From a virus: a stretch of 33,176 nt of DNA. Below, in pieces: positions 1 through 5,594 of this stretch. The notes below the pieces were generated by a model. It ran no database searches and was not told where the DNA came from. It saw nothing but the letters and a program-made list of their open reading frames with translations. The position numbers and the translations under genes were made by a program. Each line of letters opens with the position of its first letter. The first letter of the stretch is position 1. The stretch spans positions 1 to 33,176 of the IMG/VR virus record IMGVR_UViG_3300010883_000212; one strand, given 5' to 3'.

Positions 1-384
1 ACTATGGTTAAGAAATATGGTGATGCTTCAATCTTTGCTTCTGGTTTAGTTGTTGATGCGCTTAAAGTATATCCAAATCTATGGGATGCATGTTCAACTG
101 CTCAAGGTTTTGGTATAGACATATCATTAGAGTCTTCAGAAAACTCTGCTAGAAAAGATTGGATACGTAGATTTGAAAACTTCGCAGATAATTACTGTGA
201 TGGTGATCGAAAAGTATCTGAAGGTTGTTTAAAAGATGCTTACCTATTGCATAAGTGGAAAAAAATTCAATCAAACTTAAAGCAGATTGATTGGAAAGAA
301 GATATAACAGAAAAGAAGTATACTGATGTTGATACCCTCGCAGCGGCTGCGTGTGCAGGCGGTGAATGTGAAATTGACTTCTAA
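1..384 (+). CDS. Unidentified protein, C-terminal part (cut by window edge)
   Basis: The frame is open from the first base, and the first ATG (position 4) has no visible ribosome binding site, so this is probably the 3' end of a longer gene. The visible 127 residues are rich in Trp, Lys and Asp. They end in a short flexible tail with the motif CAGGEC (CxxxxC) three residues before the C-terminus. A C-terminal CxxxxC pair is typical of the redox-shuttle tail of ribonucleotide reductase large subunits (class I NrdA and monomeric class II enzymes). That is the only reason to suggest this role; the preceding sequence does not match any reductase I can recall. Its end overlaps the next gene by 17 nt. 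Identity is therefore left open. Confidence 0.6.
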   Translation, partial: TMVKKYGDASIFASGLVVDALKVYPNLWDACSTAQGFGIDISLESSENSARKDWIRRFENFADNYCDGDRKVSEGCLKDAYLLHKWKKIQSNLKQIDWKEDITEKKYTDVDTLAAAACAGGECEIDF

Positions 385-532
385 TATAATTTCTCCTTGC
401 GTAGAAGTATGCAAAGTAGAAAATAAAGTATGTATTGGATGCGGAAGAACTACTCATGAAATAGCTGAGTGGTTCAAAGCGTCTGACAAAAGAAAGAGAG
501 AGATCATTGAAGGATTACCAAATAGAATGTGA
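368..532 (+). CDS. DUF1289-family small iron-sulfur/zinc-type protein
   Basis: This 54-residue protein matches the DUF1289 pattern: SPCVEVC near the N-terminus, then CIGCGRTTHEIAEW and a basic helix ending in GLPNR. The four cysteines (CxxxC and CxxC) suggest a bound metal or Fe-S cluster. The molecular function of the family is unknown. I chose GTG at 368 because GGCGGTGAA lies just upstream and the family usually starts only a few residues before SPC. The longer ATG at 326 would add residues that are merely the upstream gene read in another frame. The gene overlaps its upstream neighbour by 17 nt and the next gene by 26 nt, so the three are probably translationally coupled. Confidence 0.8.
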   Translation: MKLTSNIISPCVEVCKVENKVCIGCGRTTHEIAEWFKASDKRKREIIEGLPNRM

Positions 533-632
533 AGAATGTTATGAAACATCATTCGTTGCAGTTGAAGAAAAACCATCATATTGTCCAATGTGCGGAAGAA
601 GAGCAGAGCCAGAGGAAGTTGATAAATCTTAA
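507..632 (+). CDS. Short zinc-ribbon protein
   Basis: A 41-codon gene starting at TTG (507) overlaps the end of the DUF1289 gene. It encodes two knuckles, CEEC near residue 9 and CPMCGRRAE near residue 27, about 17 residues apart, followed by an acidic tail. This is the layout of the small zinc-ribbon proteins found beside replication genes in T4-like marine phages. The purine-rich AAAGAGAGAGA just upstream can serve as ribosome binding site. No ATG exists in this frame and an in-frame TAG lies at 462-464, so TTG 507 is the best start. Function unknown; DNA or protein binding is inferred from the fold only. Confidence 0.6.
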   Translation: MKDYQIECEECYETSFVAVEEKPSYCPMCGRRAEPEEVDKS

Positions 633-643
633 TAAATAACATT

Positions 644-1045
644 ATGTGGTATTATAATGACAAGCTTTATGAAGCAACACCAGAAGAATTTCAAGGATTC
701 GTTTATGAGATCACAGAACTCGATACTAACAAAAAGTATATTGGAAAAAAGAATTTCTGGAAACCTAAGACTCTCCCCATTACTAAAAAACGTAAGAGAC
801 GAGTACGAACACGTGCAGAGTCTGACTGGAAACAGTATTACGGATCGTCCAATGAAGTATGCACACTTGTGGAAGAACGTGGAACCGACAAGTTTAAAAG
901 AGTAATATTAAGACTATGCAAAACTAAAGGCGATATGTCATATCATGAAGCTAAATTACAATTTGCCAATGATGTGCTATTACGTGAAGATTATTACAAC
1001 AACTTTATAGGTTGTAAAATACATTCTAAGCATTTAACAGGTTAA
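644..1045 (+). CDS. SegE-like GIY-YIG endonuclease
   Basis: This 133-residue protein carries a GIY-YIG-type core: FVYEIT followed by KKYIGKK, a basic stretch KKRKRRVRTR, then DWKQYYGSS, and a helix YHEAKLQFA whose Glu is a candidate metal-binding residue. The order and spacing match the SegE-type GIY-YIG domain found in T4-like phages (homing or free-standing endonucleases). No separate DNA-binding domain is present at this length. It sits between the small zinc-ribbon gene and the first early promoter. No strong ribosome binding site is visible; the nearest GGAAG is about 26 nt upstream. Whether it still cuts DNA, and whether it helped bring in the neighbouring cassette, cannot be told from the sequence. 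Confidence 0.75.
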   Translation: MWYYNDKLYEATPEEFQGFVYEITELDTNKKYIGKKNFWKPKTLPITKKRKRRVRTRAESDWKQYYGSSNEVCTLVEERGTDKFKRVILRLCKTKGDMSYHEAKLQFANDVLLREDYYNNFIGCKIHSKHLTG

Positions 1046-1056
1046 TCACTTTTTCC

Positions 1057-1085
1057 TTTACATTTACGTAAAACTGTAGTATAAT
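1057..1085 (+). promoter_or_regulatory. Early sigma70-type promoter P1
   Basis: TTTACA (1057-1062), a 17-bp spacer and TATAAT (1080-1085) form a near-consensus sigma70 promoter. The TATAATAGATCTATAAA block that follows also occurs at P2. The leader to the first ATG (1171) is about 80 nt. It drives the two small genes at 1171 and 1343 and probably the three-gene module after them, which has no promoter of its own. Confidence 0.85.
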
Positions 1086-1170
1086 AGATCTATAAAGTAA
1101 AAAAGTATTTAGAACACATCTGAACCAGCAATTGGTGCAGGAGCATTGTAACTAAATACAGGAGAAACTA

Positions 1171-1362
1171 ATGCCTAAAAAATCAAATGTTATAAATTTC
1201 AAAAAAGAAAAATTAAAAAAATTTAACGAAGAAAAAGAAATAGTCTTTACCGTTGATGATGATAACTATACTCTAGGAGAATGTGTTCATGAATCTCATA
1301 ATGATAACGGTATGGAGTTTGTATTCGAACTGGAGATAGAAGATGACGAAACCGTTCACTAA
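1171..1362 (+). CDS. Small acidic protein of unknown function
   Basis: 63 residues: a Lys-rich N-terminus (KKEKLKKF) then a strongly acidic C-terminal half (FVFELEIEDDE). AGGAG lies 7 nt before the ATG, so translation should be strong. It is the first gene after promoter P1. No domain recognised. Small early phage proteins of this kind are often host-takeover factors, but nothing here proves that. Confidence 0.75.
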   Translation: MPKKSNVINFKKEKLKKFNEEKEIVFTVDDDNYTLGECVHESHNDNGMEFVFELEIEDDETVH

Positions 1363-1525
1363 TATAGATCTACTTAAAAAGCAACTAGCCGAAGAGACTA
1401 AAGAAAAGTATATTTTATATGCACGTATAAAAGATCTGAGAGCTCAACTAGGTGCATTGCAAAATAAAAGTCCAGAGTTATCCCCTAACTCTGGACCAGA
1501 TCAAATACAAAGAGATAAAACGTAG
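1343..1525 (+). CDS. Small coiled-coil protein of unknown function
   Basis: 60 residues. Residues about 8-40 (LLKKQLAEETKEKYILYARI onward) look like a heptad coiled coil; the tail is Pro/Ser/Asn-rich. It overlaps the previous gene by 20 nt with GGAGA just upstream of the ATG. Its 3' end contains an 11-bp perfect hairpin (1470-1496), and its last codons lie in the outer direct repeat that flanks the following three-gene module. The stop is TAG at 1523-1525. Confidence 0.65.
   Translation: MTKPFTNIDLLKKQLAEETKEKYILYARIKDLRAQLGALQNKSPELSPNSGPDQIQRDKT
1470..1496 (+). other. Perfect 11-bp hairpin inside a coding sequence
   Basis: GTCCAGAGTTA, loop TCCCC, TAACTCTGGAC: an 11-bp stem with a 5-nt loop and no mismatch. 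It lies within the 3' end of the coiled-coil gene and just before the three-gene module. No T-run follows, so it is not a classic intrinsic terminator. It could be an attenuator, an RNA processing site or a 3'-end protector. Confidence 0.75.
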
Positions 1526-1533
1526 TTAATATG
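1511..1533. repeat. Outer direct repeat, left copy
   Basis: AGAGATAAAACG followed by TAGTTAATATG. The right copy at 4261-4284 differs only by GT versus AAT at the centre. This left copy spans the stop of the coiled-coil gene and the ATG of the next gene. The two copies enclose exactly the three-gene module. Confidence 0.8.
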
Positions 1534-2397
1534 ACAACTTTTTTTGTAGAATTTGAGGAAAACAATAATAAATTACTTTTAGAATTTATTACCTATGAAA
1601 CTCCTATAGGAATTAAGTGGGCTGAAGAACTTAAAGCGCAACTCCTTAGAACAGAAGAACTTAATGAAAATGACAGGTTGTATAATTTTGGAAATAATTG
1701 GCCAATAGAACGAATTGTTTCTAAACTTAATGACTGTATTCAATCTATCAATGAATGGAGAGAATTTATTCCATATAAACTAGGTATTCCAGTAAATCAA
1801 GAAATACTTAATAAACTACACAAATATTTTGAAGACATGCGTGGTGGAACACTTTCTCCAGCAGAATTTTGGAAAGAAGCTCCAGAAAATATAAAAAGAT
1901 GTATTACTGATTACAACGTATTAATACATAGACTAGAAGATAAAAATAATAAACCCAGAATAGTTATTACATTCAAAAACCGGGTTAGACATTTACTAAG
2001 TGATAATGATTATGATTATTTTTCTACAAATAGAAATTTTGGAGAAGTTTATGTAAATTACTGCGAAGTAGGAAAACCTTTATGGGACGTCTTTAAAGAC
2101 AATGATGATGTAGTAGGTGATGATAATATTAGACCATTAAATTATTATGCAGCTGATATGTCTATATCTTTTGGTACAAGCTCAATGGATTCTCGAATGC
2201 ATTTATTTGATCAATGGTGGCACCGTAATGAAAATTTTCTTAACTCTTTAGGCTTTCACAGAGGGGATAAAAACCTTGCTATAGGCCATCTTCCAGTTGC
2301 TAAAATGGTTAAAGATCCTGCATTAAGTAATCAATATTATATTGATGAAATTTCTAAATATAATACAATTTCTAAAGTGAGTATACACACTGAGTAA
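1531..2397 (+). CDS. Unknown protein, first gene of three-gene module
   Basis: 288 residues, soluble and aromatic-rich, with no signal peptide or membrane segment and no fold I recognise. Regions that look constrained are LHKYFEDMRGGTLSPAEFW (about residues 97-115), a strand-rich centre around PRIVITFKNR, NYCEVGKPLWDVFKDNDD, and a C-terminal NLAIGHLPVAKM. The last codons (VSIHTE) are encoded by the left copy of the inner 26-bp repeat, so the natural C-terminus may once have been different. No ribosome binding site of note precedes the ATG at 1531. It stands before a nitroreductase-fold gene and a radical SAM gene and is probably transcribed from P1. A role as substrate carrier, recognition subunit or partner of those enzymes is an inference from context only. 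Confidence 0.75.
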   Translation: MTTFFVEFEENNNKLLLEFITYETPIGIKWAEELKAQLLRTEELNENDRLYNFGNNWPIERIVSKLNDCIQSINEWREFIPYKLGIPVNQEILNKLHKYFEDMRGGTLSPAEFWKEAPENIKRCITDYNVLIHRLEDKNNKPRIVITFKNRVRHLLSDNDYDYFSTNRNFGEVYVNYCEVGKPLWDVFKDNDDVVGDDNIRPLNYYAADMSISFGTSSMDSRMHLFDQWWHRNENFLNSLGFHRGDKNLAIGHLPVAKMVKDPALSNQYYIDEISKYNTISKVSIHTE

Positions 2398-2400
2398 TTT
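2375..2400. repeat. Inner 26-bp direct repeat with palindromic core, left copy
   Basis: AAGTGAGTATACACACTGA then GTAATTT. It matches the right copy (3211-3236) at 25 of 26 positions. Its core AGTGAGTATACACACT is palindromic at 14 of 16 positions, centred on GTATAC. The repeat overlaps the stop of the upstream gene. Confidence 0.85.
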
Positions 2401-2426
2401 TAACATTTATTAGAGAATACAAATCA

Positions 2427-3212
2427 ATGCATATACCTAACGATTATTTAGAAAAAATAATTAAGAAATCTCAAAGATGTCAACGAAATTGGGATTTATC
2501 TCGTTCTATTCCGGCCGAAGACATCGAAACAATGAAAGTGGCTGTAACGGATTGTGCGTCAAAACAAAATAGAGTTTTTTATAAATGTAAGTTTATTACT
2601 AATAGAGACGTAATTGAGCAAATTTACGATTGTACAGAAGGTGCTGGATACTCGAGTAATAATATAAGTGATTGGCACACACTAGAAGCACTAGGATTTA
2701 AAAACACACAAGAGGCGATTAGTAGTGGATATTATTATAAAGAGTCTCGACGTGGTATTGATTATTTTTCTAAAAGACTTATTGATAAAAATCCACAAGT
2801 ACTAGCTAATTTATTAGTTGCATTTATACGTGATAGAGATCCAGCAGAAGGTGTTAGAACAGATGAAGAACATGTACGTGGAAAACACACTGGACAAAAT
2901 GAACATAGATATACCCAACGTGATGAATCGATTGCACTTGGAATTGGCTCAGGTTATCTAACCTTAGTTGCTAATATGCTAGGTTATTCTACTGGCTTTT
3001 GCCAATGCTTTGGCAATTTCACAGGAATGGCTATAAATACAAAGCCTAATAAAAGACATCTAATAAGTAATATACTAGGCGAAACTAAAGATACATTACT
3101 ATTAGTAGGAATTGGTTTTCCAGATACAAATCTTTCTAGGCGTATTCACCACGTTACTGGAAGACTATTCAACACCTATGATAAAGATATTATTATTGAA
3201 GATATTTTATAA
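2427..3212 (+). CDS. Nitroreductase-fold (probably FMN-dependent) oxidoreductase
   Basis: 261 residues with the nitroreductase-family layout: an N-terminal CQRNWDLSRSIP segment, a helix and strand with DCASKQNRVFYKCKFI (the SKQN loop is where Arg/Ser residues contact FMN phosphate in this family), an extended middle, then IALGIGSGYLTLVANMLGYS (the conserved helix with small residues at the dimer/FMN site), and LLLVGIGFPD, equivalent to the family's terminal GxP segment before the last helix. Such enzymes reduce nitro groups or quinones, or oxidise azolines in peptide maturation; the substrate here is unknown. The gene lies exactly between the two inner 26-bp repeats, forming an 836-bp unit, which suggests it was inserted between its neighbours. 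The overall family call is fairly secure, the cofactor is inferred. Confidence 0.75.
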   Translation: MHIPNDYLEKIIKKSQRCQRNWDLSRSIPAEDIETMKVAVTDCASKQNRVFYKCKFITNRDVIEQIYDCTEGAGYSSNNISDWHTLEALGFKNTQEAISSGYYYKESRRGIDYFSKRLIDKNPQVLANLLVAFIRDRDPAEGVRTDEEHVRGKHTGQNEHRYTQRDESIALGIGSGYLTLVANMLGYSTGFCQCFGNFTGMAINTKPNKRHLISNILGETKDTLLLVGIGFPDTNLSRRIHHVTGRLFNTYDKDIIIEDIL

Positions 3213-3236
3213 GTGAGTATACACACTGATTAATTT
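3211..3236. repeat. Inner 26-bp direct repeat with palindromic core, right copy
   Basis: AAGTGAGTATACACACTGA then TTAATTT, one mismatch to the copy at 2375-2400. It contains a seven-codon micro-ORF, GTG AGT ATA CAC ACT GAT TAA (3213-3233), and covers the region where the radical SAM gene should begin. Confidence 0.85.
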
Positions 3237-4260
3237 AGCTCTAGACCACTGGCACATAGAAGTTAGTAGTATATGTACATTAAAATGTCATAGATGTACT
3301 AGAACAGAAATGCCCGAAACACTAGTTAACCGTCAACTTACACTGGATTTTTTCCGTACACATATAGGCGAATCACGTATTAAAAAGATACGTAAAATAA
3401 CTTTTTGTGGAGATGACGGTGATCCAATCTATGCAAAGGACTTTTTACAAATTGTAGAATGGATAAAAGAAGTTAATCCTACACTACAACTACTAATTAT
3501 TACAAATGGTAGTTATAAAAATGCAGATTGGTGGCATAAGTTAGCAACTTTACTAAACGAACATGATGAAATACACTGGAGTTTAGATGGTTGGGATCAA
3601 GAAAGTAATAGTAAGTATCGTGTAAACTGTAATTGGAAAAGTATTATGTTAGGTCTAATTACTTTTCGTGTTTATAATAAAATTACATATACTGTAGTAG
3701 CAACTATAGCATTTAGATTTAATGAAAACAATCTAAAAAATATAAACCAAATAGCAGTAGACAACGAATTTGATTGTTGGCAACTAACAAAAAGTACAAA
3801 ATTTGGAAGTAAATATCCTGATGTATTCGGTAATGACGACTTATTAGAACCATTAGACAAAACATTAATTGCTAGTGGACTCAGATATGAACGTGAACAA
3901 ACGTATATAACTACTAAAGCCCGTCCAGGTGTAGACTTAAAAGAGATATTTTGGGAACGTGCTAAACAACTACAAAATAGTAAAGAATATCCTGCGCTAT
4001 GTTATATAGGAAACAAAGGCGTATTTTTAAAAGCAACAGGTGAATTTTATCCCTGTTGTTGGGTTGCTAACAGATATCCTCATAATAAACAAATAATAGA
4101 GTTAGCAAAGACAAAATTTAATTTGTATAATACAACAATAGAAAATATAATTAACGATAGTTATTGGACAAATGAGTTCAAAACTTTTGATAATCATCAG
4201 TGTAAAGCAAAGTGTACCAAAGCGAAACTATATGATAAACAGCATGCAACAGAGTGGTAA
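3226..4260 (+). CDS. Radical SAM/SPASM-type protein, start codon unclear
   Basis: The frame upstream of the first ATG (3310) stays open back to a TGA at 3214-3216. It encodes the radical SAM cluster motif CTLKCHRC (CxxxCxxC, codons at 3274, 3286 and 3295), so the ATG at 3310 would remove the catalytic cluster and cannot be the functional start. No ATG, GTG or TTG exists in this frame between the TGA and the motif; CTG 3226 or ATT 3229 are the only near candidates. Further features are FCGDDGDPIY (the GGE-like SAM-binding strand), LLIITNGSY, IHWSLDGWD, and a C-terminal twitch/SPASM-like set of cysteines (ALCYIG, YPCCW, CKAKC) for an auxiliary Fe-S cluster. Family knowledge says such enzymes often modify peptides or small molecules; the substrate is unknown. 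It is the last gene of the module and ends just before the outer repeat. Confidence 0.8.
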   Translation: MINLALDHWHIEVSSICTLKCHRCTRTEMPETLVNRQLTLDFFRTHIGESRIKKIRKITFCGDDGDPIYAKDFLQIVEWIKEVNPTLQLLIITNGSYKNADWWHKLATLLNEHDEIHWSLDGWDQESNSKYRVNCNWKSIMLGLITFRVYNKITYTVVATIAFRFNENNLKNINQIAVDNEFDCWQLTKSTKFGSKYPDVFGNDDLLEPLDKTLIASGLRYEREQTYITTKARPGVDLKEIFWERAKQLQNSKEYPALCYIGNKGVFLKATGEFYPCCWVANRYPHNKQIIELAKTKFNLYNTTIENIINDSYWTNEFKTFDNHQCKAKCTKAKLYDKQHATEW

Positions 4261-4284
4261 AGAGATAAAACAATAGTTAATATG
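4261..4284. repeat. Outer direct repeat, right copy
   Basis: AGAGATAAAACAATAGTTAA then TATG, matching 1511-1533 except for a small central difference. Here it is non-coding and directly follows the stop of the radical SAM gene. The left copy is coding, which suggests that this copy is the derived one. Confidence 0.8.
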
Positions 4285-4319
4285 TTAATCACTTTTTTTA
4301 AATTAAATGCATTTTTTCC

Positions 4320-4348
4320 TTTACATCTGCTAAAAACTATGGTATAAT
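4320..4348 (+). promoter_or_regulatory. Early sigma70-type promoter P2
   Basis: TTTACA (4320-4325), 17 bp, TATAAT (4343-4348), followed by AGATCTATAAAATG as at P1. The 20 bp ATGCATTTTTTCCTTTACAT (4307-4326) are identical to those at P4. It drives the G-depleted gene at 4380. Confidence 0.85.
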
Positions 4349-4379
4349 AGATCTATAAAATGAAAAAAGGAAATATATT

Positions 4380-4586
4380 ATGACATTTACACTTACAACT
4401 TATACACCACAACCACATCTAATCAACTTTAATTCTATTCAATCATTACTTAACTATCTTAAAAATACTAATAAAAACTATCAACATTTTATATCTAATA
4501 ACTTACCCAATCCACTCCATATAGGAAATACCTTTATCATTTCTTACAATCAAATTCTTAAAAATCCATCTATTTTACTTAATTAA
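4380..4586 (+). CDS. G-depleted small gene of unknown function
   Basis: 68 codons preceded by AAAAAAGGAAATATATT and promoter P2, so it looks expressed. Within 207 nt there are only 3 G residues (one in the start codon) against 46 C. The encoded protein therefore lacks Asp, Glu, Ala, Val, Arg and Trp and is rich in Asn, Ile, Leu, Thr, Ser and Pro, with no acidic residue at all. No domain recognised. The depletion continues downstream to about 4624. Either the transcript itself is the functional product and the reading frame is incidental, or G avoidance is selected in a coding RNA. Confidence 0.55.
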   Translation: MTFTLTTYTPQPHLINFNSIQSLLNYLKNTNKNYQHFISNNLPNPLHIGNTFIISYNQILKNPSILLN

Positions 4587-4623
4587 ATCACATAATAATT
4601 TAATTAAACCTTTACTATATAAC

Positions 4624-4641
4624 TGTGACAAATATATCACA
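4624..4641. repeat. Small inverted repeat upstream of P3
   Basis: TGTGA, 8-nt spacer, TCACA. It lies about 37 bp before the -35 box of promoter P3 and could be an operator. The spacer is 8, not the 6 of a CRP site. Function unproven. Confidence 0.3.
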
Positions 4642-4677
4642 TACATTAATTAAAATTCATTTAAGTGTAATTAATGG

Positions 4678-4706
4678 TGTACATTCCTTATAATCTATGG
4701 TATAAT
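4678..4706 (+). promoter_or_regulatory. Early sigma70-type promoter P3
   Basis: TGTACA (4678-4683), 17 bp, TATAAT (4701-4706), followed by ATACTTATAAAATGAAAAAA, very like the region after P2. The -35 hexamer is the weakest of the four. It drives the genes from 4741 to 5510. Confidence 0.8.
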
Positions 4707-4740
4707 ATACTTATAAAATGAAAAAAGCGGAGAAACTAAA

Positions 4741-4938
4741 ATGCAATTTACTAAAGAAATCAAAGATATTCAATTCGATAATGATGGCGTATCAGAAGCT
4801 ATCATTATGGCCTCAGCTGCCGGTTGGTATGTCGGTAAGATAGATAATTCCGAAGGATTTATCCAGCCCTACAATCGGTATAGCGAGTATTTCGCTACAT
4901 CTGAGGAAGCACAAAAGGAGCTAGCGCTATATGCCTAG
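4741..4938 (+). CDS. Small protein of unknown function
   Basis: 65 residues, mixed alpha/beta character with an aromatic centre (AAGWYVGKI, YNRYSEYF). AGCGGAG precedes the ATG. First gene after P3, overlapping the next gene by 8 nt. No domain recognised. Confidence 0.75.
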   Translation: MQFTKEIKDIQFDNDGVSEAIIMASAAGWYVGKIDNSEGFIQPYNRYSEYFATSEEAQKELALYA

Positions 4939-5179
4939 TCCTTCTGAAATACAATCAATGCTACCACTATATTTTCAACTCCTCTTCTTCGCAGTAGCTG
5001 GAGCATTGATTGTAGGCGTATTCTTTTCCATAGTTGGTTGGTTCTTTCGTAACGCAGTTGTTATTATGATAATAGTTGCAATACTGTTTGCCATCAACTA
5101 TGGTTATGTCGATTTAAATAAATTATTTGGAGCTGTGAAAAATGACAATGCATTTATTACCAATTTACTACAACAATAA
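4931..5179 (+). CDS. Small membrane protein, two predicted TM helices
   Basis: 82 residues. Two hydrophobic stretches, LYFQLLFFAVAGALIVGVFF (about 13-32) and NAVVIMIIVAILFAINYGYV (about 41-60), are separated by a short polar turn with Arg. It therefore probably spans the inner membrane twice. GGAG lies upstream of the ATG, within the end of the previous gene. The role is unknown; small early membrane proteins in phages can be superinfection-exclusion or lysis-related factors, but no motif supports either. The last 38 nt overlap the next gene. Confidence 0.7.
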   Translation: MPSPSEIQSMLPLYFQLLFFAVAGALIVGVFFSIVGWFFRNAVVIMIIVAILFAINYGYVDLNKLFGAVKNDNAFITNLLQQ

Positions 5180-5510
5180 TAGTACTAAAAAGAAAAAGCC
5201 TTTTCGTAAAGCAGGTTGGCAAAAAGCTCAAGCTGAACACGATAAGTGGCTTATTGATAGAGGTGTACATTCATCGCAGCTTAAGAATAAAAATAAAGAT
5301 TCAGGTATTAGTGCTCCTAATTATAAAGAGCATTCACGTTCTCTACCAACAAGCGATTACGTAGGTCGTGGTCGTGTTGCTGGTAAGTCTAAAGCAAATG
5401 CATATACAGGCACGTTCATCACTGGTATTGCCACCATGCATAAATCTAACATGGTACCTGTAACTAAAGATACAGATCCTAAAGAGTACTCAACAATGCG
5501 GAGAAATTAA
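5142..5510 (+). CDS. Basic protein of unknown function
   Basis: 122 residues, Lys/Arg/Ser-rich, with PFRKAGWQKAQAEHDKWL near the N-terminus followed by a low-complexity polar region. It overlaps the membrane-protein gene by 38 nt, so the true start may be slightly later. I believe similar proteins occur in other marine T4-like phages but know no function. The high charge would fit nucleic-acid binding (inference). Confidence 0.65.
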   Translation: MTMHLLPIYYNNNSTKKKKPFRKAGWQKAQAEHDKWLIDRGVHSSQLKNKNKDSGISAPNYKEHSRSLPTSDYVGRGRVAGKSKANAYTGTFITGIATMHKSNMVPVTKDTDPKEYSTMRRN

Positions 5511-5512
5511 TT

Positions 5513-5531
5513 TGCATTTTATGCATTTTTT
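5513..5531 (+). terminator. Weak terminator-like stem followed by six T
   Basis: TGCAT, TTT, ATGCA, then TTTTTT, right after the stop at 5510 and immediately before the -35 box of P4. The stem is only 5 bp, so termination would be leaky. A stem-loop joined to an early promoter resembles the PeSL elements (promoter early stem-loop) described in T4-type phages. Confidence 0.4.
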
Positions 5532-5533
5532 CC

Positions 5534-5562
5534 TTTACATTTCTGTAAAACTGGTATATAAT
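5534..5562 (+). promoter_or_regulatory. Early sigma70-type promoter P4
   Basis: TTTACA (5534-5539), 17 bp, TATAAT (5557-5562), followed by ACTATAAAATTAAAAA. Positions 5521-5540 are identical to 4307-4326 at P2. It probably drives the genes from 5595 through gp33. Confidence 0.85.
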
Positions 5563-5594
5563 AATACTATAAAATTAAAAAGGGAGTTTAATTT

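Noticed and set aside
3032-3039. TATAAATA octamer inside the nitroreductase gene, about 190 bp before the radical SAM gene
   Set aside because: Lies within codons GCT ATA AAT ACA and in an early-type region; probably chance in AT-rich DNA, although it could drive the last gene late.
3213-3236. prfB-like +1 programmed frameshift at GAT TAA
   Set aside because: The P-site tRNA could not re-pair well on ATT and no SD-like stimulator is placed as in prfB; a non-standard start or a one-base disruption is at least as likely.
4624-4641. TGTGA-N8-TCACA as a CRP site
   Set aside because: CRP needs a 6-bp spacer; kept only as a generic inverted repeat.
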